A stretch of DNA of 7,685 nt from an uncultured Bacteroidales bacterium. GTDB lineage: Bacteria; Bacteroidota; Bacteroidia; Bacteroidales; P3. Within the stretch, counting starts at the first letter, position 1, and each line of letters begins with the position of its first letter. Below, piece by piece: positions 1 through 5,627 of this stretch. A program made the position numbers and the translations under genes. The stretch is taken from positions 1 to 7,685 of the forward strand of contig CALDHX010000039.1 in assembly GCA_937901525.1 (NCBI GenBank). The letters are read 5' to 3'. The notes under the pieces are model-generated. The model made no database searches. It had not been told where the DNA came from and saw nothing but the letters and a program-made list of their open reading frames with translations.

Positions 1-432
1 TCCTTGCCATTTTACGCTTTGTTTATTGAATATTCTTATTTTTTTATCAGGATACCAGCCGCAATGTTTTATCCAACTGCCACAATAATTTGTTAAACGA
101 GAAACTTCATAGACTTTAAATAGATTTTCATCTAATTCTTTGAGTTTAAGTATACTTTCTTTAAGCTGTTGTGATAACAATTCGTCTGCGTCTATTGAAA
201 GTATTGTATTGAATGTTGTTAGAGAGTTGGCATAATTTTTTTGTTCAACGTATCCTAACCATTTTTGAGAATAACATTTTACTTTGCTATATCTTTTTGC
301 AATTTCAACAGTCTTATCTGTTGAAAAAGAATCAACAACTATTATTTCATCAACGATTTGCTCAATAGATTCTATACAAGAAGATATATTGTCTTCTTCG
401 TTAAAGGTTATTATAACAGCAGAAATTTGCAT
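1..432 (-). CDS. Family 2 glycosyltransferase, WaaE/KdtX-like (C-terminal part outside window)
   Basis: The reverse strand from an ATG at 432-430 stays open to the window edge, giving 144 codons; the 3' part is missing. The protein begins with the GT-A nucleotide-sugar fold signature: ISAVIITFNEEDNI (residues 3-16), DEIIVVDSFSTDKTVEIA (28-45), a KWLGYVEQKN block (57-66) and a metal-binding DxD-type motif as SIDADE (79-84). GWYPDKKIRIF (125-135) matches the acceptor-side motif typical of the LPS-core beta-1,4-glucosyltransferase (WaaE/KdtX) branch. Family members transfer a sugar from a nucleotide donor to lipopolysaccharide core or related envelope glycans at the inner face of the cytoplasmic membrane. 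The donor and acceptor here are not known. The start lies 2 bp after the TAG of the upstream 123-aa gene, so the two are almost certainly cotranscribed and perhaps translationally coupled. The family assignment is good; the exact substrate is inference. Members are usually around 250 aa, so roughly 100 residues are probably missing. Confidence 0.87.
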   Translation of the reverse strand, partial: MQISAVIITFNEEDNISSCIESIEQIVDEIIVVDSFSTDKTVEIAKRYSKVKCYSQKWLGYVEQKNYANSLTTFNTILSIDADELLSQQLKESILKLKELDENLFKVYEVSRLTNYCGSWIKHCGWYPDKKIRIFNKQSVKWQG

Positions 433-434
433 CT

Positions 435-806
435 CTATAAGATTTGATCTACGTCTTTAAATACAAATTCCTTTATTGCAGGTTGAAGACTTTTTACGTC
501 TATAATGCTTATTTTTTTCTTAGGAAAAGCTTTATCCATAGCCATGTCTACTTTATGAGCAAAGCCTTCTGGTTTTTTTCCTTTAAAATCTACGTATATA
601 GTTATGTTTTTTGGTCTTTTTTCTTGCGTTGAAACGAATGCTTTGTGAGCCCAAGCTGATTTAATATCAAAGGCTTGCAACTCAGAAAGTATATTTTTTA
701 TTAGATTTTTTCTACTTCTTTTTGCCCACCAACCTGGTTTGCGTTGTTTTTCTTTTAATCCTTTAACTAATTGTTTATTGGCTTTTTGATCTATCATAAA
801 ATTCAT
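435..806 (-). CDS. Small basic protein, possible catalytically inactive MNT-type nucleotidyltransferase fold
   Basis: This 123-aa protein is not one I recognise by name. Its N-terminal 40 residues are very basic (KGLKEKQRKPGWWAKRSRK, 15-33). Residues 48-123 can be laid without gaps, in two blocks, over the usual minimal nucleotidyltransferase (MNT) pattern as I know it. The first block, AWAHKAFVSTQEKRP then NITIYVDF (51-74), sits where FGSxARGE...DIDILVEF is expected. The second, ISIIDVKSLQPAIKEFV (99-115), sits where VDLVTxxALKPxIKxxI is expected. The GS pair, the RG pair and all three catalytic Asp positions are replaced (K55/A56, S59/T60, N67, T69, S100). If the match is right, this is a non-catalytic member, perhaps a binding or regulatory protein. 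It starts 3 bp after the rnfA stop and ends 2 bp before the glycosyltransferase ATG, which supports it as a real operon gene. Met1 (806) is chosen; Met4 (797) is also possible. The gene is fairly secure, the fold is a hypothesis and the function is unknown. Confidence 0.75.
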   Translation of the reverse strand: MNFMIDQKANKQLVKGLKEKQRKPGWWAKRSRKNLIKNILSELQAFDIKSAWAHKAFVSTQEKRPKNITIYVDFKGKKPEGFAHKVDMAMDKAFPKKKISIIDVKSLQPAIKEFVFKDVDQIL

Positions 807-809
807 ATT

Positions 810-1388
810 TTAGATTTTAACTAAGCCTGCAAATCCCATAAATGCCATAGCTAAAATGCCTGCTGTAATTAAAGCGATAGGGATTCCTTTTACTCCTTTT
901 GGTACTTGAACAAGTTCTAAATGCTCTCTAAGTCCAGCAAATATAACCATTGCTAAGGTGAATCCTAATGAAATTCCTATAGAGTAAGTTAAACCTTCTA
1001 ACAAGTTGTATCCTTTTTGAATAACTAAGATAGATATTCCTAATACTGCACAGTTTGTTGTAATCAAAGGAAGAAATACTCCTAAGGCTTGATATAATGA
1101 TGGACTGATTTTCTTTAATATTATTTCCACCATTTGAACTAATGCGGCAATAACTAAAATAAATACAATTGTTTGTAGAAATTCTATTTGTAAAGGTTCA
1201 AGTATAAATTCTTGTAATAAGAATGTTACCACTGTTGAAAGAGCCATCACGAACACTACTGCAGCTCCCATTCCTGCTGCTGTGCTAACTTTTGTTGAAA
1301 CGCCTAAGAAAGGACAAATTCCAAGAAATTGCGAAAGGATTACGTTGTTTACGAAAACCGCAAAAATGATTATAGCTAAGTATTCCAT
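810..1388 (-). CDS. rnfA: RnfA/RsxA, membrane subunit of the RNF ion-translocating ferredoxin:NAD+ oxidoreductase
   Basis: RnfA is an integral membrane subunit of the RNF complex, which couples electron flow between ferredoxin and NAD+ to Na+ or H+ transport; in some bacteria the related Rsx complex reduces SoxR. The 192-aa length is normal for the family and six hydrophobic helices are visible. Diagnostic blocks are VNNVILSQFLGICPFLGVS (13-31), GMGAAVVFVMALSTVVT (39-55), and LPLITTNCAVLG (106-117). Cys25 and Cys113 lie in the pseudo-symmetric motifs that, in NqrD/NqrE and RnfA/RnfE, supply ligands for the membrane-embedded [2Fe-2S] cluster shared by the two subunits. The FLGxCPFLGVS form and the absence of NqrE-type features favour RnfA over NqrE. 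It is the first gene of the minus-strand cluster, behind its own candidate promoter. No rnfB, C, D, G or E is next to it: upstream is a divergent hydrolase, downstream are unrelated genes. The complex must therefore be completed by genes elsewhere. Confidence 0.95.
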   Translation of the reverse strand: MEYLAIIIFAVFVNNVILSQFLGICPFLGVSTKVSTAAGMGAAVVFVMALSTVVTFLLQEFILEPLQIEFLQTIVFILVIAALVQMVEIILKKISPSLYQALGVFLPLITTNCAVLGISILVIQKGYNLLEGLTYSIGISLGFTLAMVIFAGLREHLELVQVPKGVKGIPIALITAGILAMAFMGFAGLVKI

Positions 1389-1411
1389 TGTATTTTATTT
1401 TATATTTTTTG

Positions 1412-1419
1412 CAAAACTA
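1412..1419 (-). promoter_or_regulatory. Candidate Bacteroidota -7 box for rnfA
   Basis: On the minus strand the sequence reads TAGTTTTG followed by C, matching the Bacteroidota TAnnTTTG -7 element. Transcription would start near 1405, leaving a leader of about 17 nt before the rnfA ATG at 1388. No clear TTG -33 element is seen about 19-21 bp upstream, so the match rests on one box and its position. Confidence 0.5.
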
Positions 1420-1453
1420 ATGTTTTTTCTTTAAATGCAGAAAAAAAACATTA
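1418..1453. repeat. 11-bp perfect inverted repeat in the divergent promoter region
   Basis: The left arm TAATGTTTTTT (1418-1428) and the right arm AAAAAACATTA (1443-1453) are exact reverse complements with a 14-nt spacer. The repeat lies between the two divergent candidate promoters and its left arm touches the rnfA -7 box. It contains almost no G or C, so a terminator is unlikely. An operator for a dimeric regulator, or simply a chance product of A/T-rich DNA, are the two main readings. Confidence 0.45.
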
Positions 1454-1461
1454 ATTTTTTT

Positions 1462-1469
1462 TATTTTTG
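1462..1469 (+). promoter_or_regulatory. Candidate Bacteroidota -7 box for the alpha/beta hydrolase gene
   Basis: TATTTTTG matches TAnnTTTG and would place the transcript start near 1476, giving a leader of about 14 nt before the ATG at 1490. The surrounding DNA is T-rich, so a chance match is possible, and no convincing -33 TTG is present. Confidence 0.4.
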
Positions 1470-1489
1470 TAGCATAAATTATAATTGAA

Positions 1490-2287
1490 ATGGATTTTTT
1501 TTATAGAGAGTTTTGTCCAAATAGGGATGAAAGTAAAACTATATTAATTGTGCATGGTTGGTTGGGTATGGGAGAACATTGGCTTAAAATAGCAGAATTT
1601 TTAGCTGATAATGGTTTTCATGTATTAGTCCCTGATTTGCCAAATCATGGTAGGAGTTTTCATACAGAGGAATTTTCTTATGATGAAATTGCTGTTTTTT
1701 TGCATGATTTTTTAGAAAAAAAGAAAATATCAGAAAAACCGATACTTATAGGACATTCTATGGGTGGTAAGTTAATTATGAAAATGGCAGATTTATTCCC
1801 TGAAAATTATGAAAGATTAGTCGTTATTGATATTTTGCCGATTCGTTACACATTTCTTCTTGAATCAGATGGTGTGGCACAGGTTATACTGAATACTGAT
1901 ATAGAAAATTTTTCTACTCGTGGAGAAATATTGTCACATTTTAAGAGTTATATTAATGATAAAGGTTGGTTGGCTTTGATTATGCAAAATATTCAATGTG
2001 CGAGTTTAGATAATAAAACCATTTTATCATGGAAATCAAACGCTCCTATGTTAGCTAAAAATATGGATAAGGTTGCAGATGAGGTAAAGTTAGGTAAAAT
2101 AAGTACACCTTGTCTTTTAATAAGAGGAGATAGCTCTGAATTTACTAAAGGAGAAGATTTACATGTTTTTAAAGAAAAGTTTCCTTGTTCAAAAATAGTT
2201 ACAATAGATTCGTGTGGACATTGGGTTATGGTAGATAAACCACTTTTATTTTTAAAACAACTTTTATCTTATATAGGTGTTAATTAG
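1490..2287 (+). CDS. Alpha/beta hydrolase, YbfF/ABHD11-type esterase
   Basis: This 265-aa cytosolic protein has no signal peptide and a full alpha/beta-hydrolase core. LIVHGWLG (19-26) forms the oxyanion-hole loop; VPDLPNHGRS (47-56) is the DxxNHGxS motif shared by the YbfF/ABHD11/menH-like group. LIGHSMGGK (86-94) is the nucleophile elbow with Ser90; VVIDILP (111-117) carries Asp114; LLIRGDSSEF (209-218) carries Asp214; SCGHWVMVDKP (241-251) supplies His244. Either Asp could complete the triad. The GHSMGGKxxM...VVxDIxPxxY arrangement and the His-Trp pair resemble E. coli YbfF, an esterase active on short acyl and acyl-CoA-like esters in vitro. A physiological substrate cannot be inferred. 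The MenH-type SHCHY-lyase is an alternative but fits less well. The gene is divergent from rnfA and is followed after 48 bp by the antiporter gene, which has its own promoter match. It ends with TAG. Confidence 0.86.
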   Translation: MDFFYREFCPNRDESKTILIVHGWLGMGEHWLKIAEFLADNGFHVLVPDLPNHGRSFHTEEFSYDEIAVFLHDFLEKKKISEKPILIGHSMGGKLIMKMADLFPENYERLVVIDILPIRYTFLLESDGVAQVILNTDIENFSTRGEILSHFKSYINDKGWLALIMQNIQCASLDNKTILSWKSNAPMLAKNMDKVADEVKLGKISTPCLLIRGDSSEFTKGEDLHVFKEKFPCSKIVTIDSCGHWVMVDKPLLFLKQLLSYIGVN

Positions 2288-2307
2288 TAGAAAAAAATAT
2301 TTTTATG

Positions 2308-2315
2308 TATCTTTG
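2308..2315 (+). promoter_or_regulatory. Bacteroidota -7 box upstream of the antiporter gene
   Basis: TATCTTTG followed by C is a strong TAnnTTTG match 20 bp before the antiporter ATG at 2336; the transcript would start near 2322 with a leader of about 14 nt. A 12-bp A/T palindrome, AAAAATATTTTT (2293-2304), lies just upstream. The -33 TTG is not obvious, though a TTAG is present near 2284-2287. This may be the promoter for the antiporter, ackA, acyltransferase and aspS together. Confidence 0.6.
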
Positions 2316-2335
2316 CACGATAAAAATTTTACATT

Positions 2336-3829
2336 ATGCAAATTCAAATTGAAATCATCTTATTGGTCTTATCATTCTTATTCTTTTTAAGTGTGTTTGC
2401 AGGTAAGGCAAGTTCTAAATTTGGGGTACCTTCCTTATTATTGTTCTTAGGCGTAGGAATGTTGGCTGGTAGTGATGGATTAGGGGTGGAATTTGATGAT
2501 ATATATATGGCTCAAGCGATAGGAACAGTCGCTTTGTGTATTATATTGTTCTCTGGTGGTATGGATACAAAGGTAAATGAAATAAAACCTGTGCTTGTGC
2601 AAGGAGTTTTATTATCTACATTTGGAGTATTAATAACGGCCTTAATTATGGGCTTGTTAATTTGGTGGGTTTTAGGAGCAACAATGGCAAGTGCAGGAAT
2701 TGGCTTTATGACATCTTTATTATTAGCCTCTATTATGTCTTCTACCGATTCTGCATCTGTATTTTCTATATTGCGTTCTAAGAATTTGCATTTAAAACAG
2801 AATCTAAGACCGATGTTAGAACTTGAAAGTGGAAGTAATGACCCTATGGCATATCTTTTGGTTTTAACACTTGTTGATATTATTTCACTTGGTTCTACTC
2901 CAAGTATATTGGTTATTATTGGTAAGTTAATAATGCAACTTGCAATAGGTGCTGGTTTGGGATACGCTTTGGGTAAATTTGCTATTTTTGTAATAAATAG
3001 AATAAAAATAGGTAATGATTCTCTTTATCCTATTTTAGTTTTAACTTTCTGTATATTTATTTTTTCAGCAACCTACTTTTTGCAAGGTAATGGTTATTTA
3101 GCCGTGTATATAGCAGGTTTAGTAATAGGAAATTCAAAGTTTGTACACAAACGCTCTTCCATTAAATTTTTTGATGGTTTAGCTTGGTTGTTTCAGTTGA
3201 TAATGTTCTTGATGTTAGGATTGCTTGTGAACCCAAGTGAATTACTCCCTATAATATTACCTTCTGTGATAATAAGTTTGCTAATGATATTTATCGCCAG
3301 ACCATTATCGGTATTTTTATGTCTTTTGCCTTTTAAAAAGATGACTCTTAAAGCAAAAACATACGTTTCTTGGGTGGGGCTAAGAGGAGCAGTGCCAATT
3401 ATTTTTGCAATTATGCCATTAGCAGCAGAATTGCCTAATTCACAATTGATTTTTAATATAGTTTTTTTCTGTACCTTAGTTTCTTTATTGATACAAGGCA
3501 CTTCACTGCCAATAGTTGCACGTTGGTTAAAGTTAGCTGAAAAATCAAAAGACGTATCTAAATTAAAAGATTTTGATATAGATGTTTCAAACGATATAAA
3601 AACTGTTTTGGCAGAAGTGGAATTAAATGAAAATACATTTGAAGTAGGAAATCGTTTGATGGATATAAAACTACCAGATAATTCTTTGGCTGTTATGGTT
3701 AAAAGAGAAGAGAAGTATTTTGTTCCAACAGGAAAAACAGAATTAAATCCAAAAGATAAACTCCTTATAATGACAGATGATTATGATTCTTTACAAGAAG
3801 TTTATAAAAAATTAAAAGTAGAAAAGTAA
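2336..3829 (+). CDS. CPA1-family K+(Na+)/H+ antiporter with C-terminal RCK_C domain (CvrA/NhaP2-like)
   Basis: The protein exchanges a monovalent cation, most likely K+, for H+ across the inner membrane and so helps set cytoplasmic pH, volume and K+ level. At 497 aa it matches the NhaP2/CvrA length. Residues 1 to about 400 form a 12-13-helix transporter domain; key family motifs are LFSGGMDT (71-78), SSTDSASVFSILR (135-147) with the unwound-helix Thr137-Asp138, ELESGSNDPMAY (162-173) with the ion-binding Asn168-Asp169 pair, and SWVGLRGAVPI (345-355) with Arg350. After a linker of about 20 residues, residues 425-495 form an RCK_C (TrkA_C) domain, including ELNENTFEVGNRLMDIKLP (429-447) and LNPKDKLLIMTDD (470-482). 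No RCK_N nucleotide-binding domain is present, which is usual for this subfamily. RCK_C domains sense small ligands in related systems; the ligand here is unknown. The K+ versus Na+ preference is inferred from domain layout. The next gene, ackA, starts 22 bp later. Confidence 0.92.
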   Translation: MQIQIEIILLVLSFLFFLSVFAGKASSKFGVPSLLLFLGVGMLAGSDGLGVEFDDIYMAQAIGTVALCIILFSGGMDTKVNEIKPVLVQGVLLSTFGVLITALIMGLLIWWVLGATMASAGIGFMTSLLLASIMSSTDSASVFSILRSKNLHLKQNLRPMLELESGSNDPMAYLLVLTLVDIISLGSTPSILVIIGKLIMQLAIGAGLGYALGKFAIFVINRIKIGNDSLYPILVLTFCIFIFSATYFLQGNGYLAVYIAGLVIGNSKFVHKRSSIKFFDGLAWLFQLIMFLMLGLLVNPSELLPIILPSVIISLLMIFIARPLSVFLCLLPFKKMTLKAKTYVSWVGLRGAVPIIFAIMPLAAELPNSQLIFNIVFFCTLVSLLIQGTSLPIVARWLKLAEKSKDVSKLKDFDIDVSNDIKTVLAEVELNENTFEVGNRLMDIKLPDNSLAVMVKREEKYFVPTGKTELNPKDKLLIMTDDYDSLQEVYKKLKVEK

Positions 3830-3851
3830 AAATTAAACACATAATAGAAAA

Positions 3852-5051
3852 ATGAAAATATTAGTATTAAATTGCGGAAGTAGTTCTATCAAATATCAAT
3901 TGATAGATATGGATAACAATGCCACACTATTGGCAAAAGGATTATTAGAAAGAATAGGTTTAGAAATGGGTGAATTTACTCATAAACCTGTTGGAAAAGA
4001 TAAATATTATGTACAACAACCTATACCAGATCACAAAGCAGGTATCAAAATGGTGTTAGAAGCTTTGGTAGATGAAAAAATAGGAGTTATAGCTTCATTG
4101 ACAGAAATCAATGCTTGTGGACACAGAGTTGCACACGGAGGAGAAATATTCAAACAATCAGTTTTAGTAGGCGAAAAAGAAAAAGAACAAATAAGAGCAT
4201 TATTTGCATTAGCACCACTTCACAATCCTGCAAATCTTCAAGGAATAGAAGCAATGCAAGCAATATTGCCAAATGTTCCTCAGGTAGCAGTGTTTGATAC
4301 ATCTTTCCATCAATCAATGCCAGCAGAGGCTTATCTTTATGCAATACCATACGAATATTATCAAACAGATAAAGTTCGCCGTTATGGATTCCACGGAACA
4401 TCTCATAGATTTGTCGCTCCAAAAGCAGCAAAAATGGCAGGATTAGATATAAATAATTCAAAAATCATTTCTTGCCACTTAGGATCAGGTGCTTCAATAT
4501 GTGCCGTTAAAGATGGAAAATCAGTAGATACATCAATGGGATTCACACCTGTTGAAGGATTGATTATGGGTTCAAGATGTGGAGATTTAGATCTTGGAGT
4601 ACTTCTTTATATTGCAGAAAAAGAAAATATGACTATTAAAGAAATGAACAACTTCATTAACAAAAAATGTGGTTTAAATGGAATCACAGGAGGAGTTGTT
4701 GATATGCGTGATATAATGGCAGGAAAAAGAGAAGGAAAAGAAAGAGAAACTTACGCATTTGATATGTTTGCATACAGAGTTAAAAAATACATTGGAGCGT
4801 ATGCAGCTGCAATGGGAGGAGTTGATGCAATCTTATTCACAGGTGGTATAGGAGAAAACGCATGGTGGCAAAGACAAGAAATTTGTCGTGGATTAGAATT
4901 CTTAGGTGCAGAAATAGATGAAAAACAAAATGGAGCTATGGCTGGACAAGACGGAATTATCTCTAAGGAAAGCAGTAGAGTAAAAATTCTTTCGGTAACT
5001 ACTGACGAAGAATTAGTAATTGCACAAGATACTTATTCAATTGTGAAATAG
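3852..5051 (+). CDS. ackA: Acetate kinase
   Basis: Acetate kinase catalyses acetyl phosphate + ADP to acetate + ATP in the cytoplasm, the ATP-yielding step of acetate fermentation, and can run in reverse. The 399-aa length is typical. The ASKHA-fold signatures are complete: ILVLNCGSSSIKYQL (3-17) with Asn7, CGHRVAHGG (89-97) with Arg92, VFDTSFHQSMP (147-157) with Asp149, RRYGFHGTSHR (176-186) with His181, SCHLGSGASICAV (207-219), MGSRCGDLDLG (239-249) with Arg242, LFTGGIGEN (328-336), and TTDEELVIA (383-391) with the conserved Glu near 386. These correspond to the active-site residues established for the Methanosarcina enzyme. Phosphotransacetylase (pta), the usual partner, is not in the window. 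The 22-bp gap upstream has no promoter match. The gene ends in TAG, immediately followed by a second in-frame TAG, and the acyltransferase ATG comes 3 bp after the first stop, so cotranscription is likely. Confidence 0.98.
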   Translation: MKILVLNCGSSSIKYQLIDMDNNATLLAKGLLERIGLEMGEFTHKPVGKDKYYVQQPIPDHKAGIKMVLEALVDEKIGVIASLTEINACGHRVAHGGEIFKQSVLVGEKEKEQIRALFALAPLHNPANLQGIEAMQAILPNVPQVAVFDTSFHQSMPAEAYLYAIPYEYYQTDKVRRYGFHGTSHRFVAPKAAKMAGLDINNSKIISCHLGSGASICAVKDGKSVDTSMGFTPVEGLIMGSRCGDLDLGVLLYIAEKENMTIKEMNNFINKKCGLNGITGGVVDMRDIMAGKREGKERETYAFDMFAYRVKKYIGAYAAAMGGVDAILFTGGIGENAWWQRQEICRGLEFLGAEIDEKQNGAMAGQDGIISKESSRVKILSVTTDEELVIAQDTYSIVK

Positions 5052-5054
5052 TAG

Positions 5055-5618
5055 ATGAAGAAATTTGCGGATTTTCTTATGTGGCTCGGCGGTTGGAAAT
5101 TGATTGGAGAGCCCGAACCTCAGATGAAAAATTGTGTATTTATAGAAGCCCCACATACATCAATGTGGGACTTCGTTTGGGGGCGTTGCGGCTTATGGAA
5201 ATTAGGCGTTAATGCCCACTTTTTCATTAAAAAAGAAATGTTTTTCTTTCCTTTGGGTCCTATTTTGAAAGCTTTGGGAGGAGTTCCTGTTGATAGAAAA
5301 AAAGGAGCAGGCCTTGTAGATGAAGCAGTCAAAAGATTAAAAGAAAATGATGACTTTTCTGTAATCATAACTCCTGAAGGTACAAGAAAATATACAGAAC
5401 ATTGGAAAAAAGGTTTTTATCATATAGCAATGAAATCAGGAAAACCAATCTATCTTTCTTGGTTAGATTATGAGAAAAAACAAGGAGGAAGTGGAAAAAT
5501 CTTCTATCCAACAGGCAATTATGAAGAAGACTTAAAGGAAATCCAAGAATTTTATAAGGATAAAGTAGCAAAATATCCAGAAAACTTTAATCTAAGTAAA
5601 CAATATCAAAACAAATAA
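5055..5618 (+). CDS. PlsC-like 1-acyl-sn-glycerol-3-phosphate acyltransferase family protein
   Basis: This 187-aa protein carries the glycerophospholipid acyltransferase motifs in order: HX4D as APHTSMWDF (32-40) with His34 and Asp39; a substrate-binding region around IKKEMFFFPLGPILKALGG (58-76); PVDR (78-81); and ITPEGTRKYTEHWKKGFYH (105-123), the EGTR motif; then a KPIYLSW strand (130-136). Such enzymes move an acyl chain from acyl-ACP or acyl-CoA to a lysophospholipid or similar lipid at the cytoplasmic face of the membrane. It is shorter than typical PlsC (about 240 aa) and lacks a clear N-terminal transmembrane helix, so it belongs to the compact branch whose true acceptor is often unassigned; an ornithine-lipid or other lysolipid acceptor is possible. 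The start is 3 bp after the ackA stop and in the same frame. It ends in two tandem TAA codons and aspS begins 9 bp after the first stop. The enzyme class is confident; the substrate is not. Confidence 0.87.
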   Translation: MKKFADFLMWLGGWKLIGEPEPQMKNCVFIEAPHTSMWDFVWGRCGLWKLGVNAHFFIKKEMFFFPLGPILKALGGVPVDRKKGAGLVDEAVKRLKENDDFSVIITPEGTRKYTEHWKKGFYHIAMKSGKPIYLSWLDYEKKQGGSGKIFYPTGNYEEDLKEIQEFYKDKVAKYPENFNLSKQYQNK

Positions 5619-5627
5619 TAACGTAAT

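Noticed and set aside
444..632. Plus-strand open frame of 62 codons with many aromatic residues
   Set aside because: It lies antisense within the 123-aa minus-strand gene, which fits tightly into the rnfA cluster; its composition is what an A/T-rich reverse complement gives.
2293..2304. 12-bp A/T palindrome after the hydrolase gene as a terminator
   Set aside because: It has no G-C pairs and almost no loop, so it would not form a stable terminator hairpin; it is more likely part of the promoter's A/T-rich upstream DNA.
3193..3501. Minus-strand open frame of 102 codons
   Set aside because: It lies wholly inside the antiporter gene, opposite its most conserved GLRGAVP region, and has no promoter or recognisable domain.
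4150..4461. Minus-strand open frame of 103 codons rich in Leu
   Set aside because: It is a shadow of ackA, covering conserved catalytic blocks on the other strand; the Leu richness mirrors A-rich codons of the real gene.
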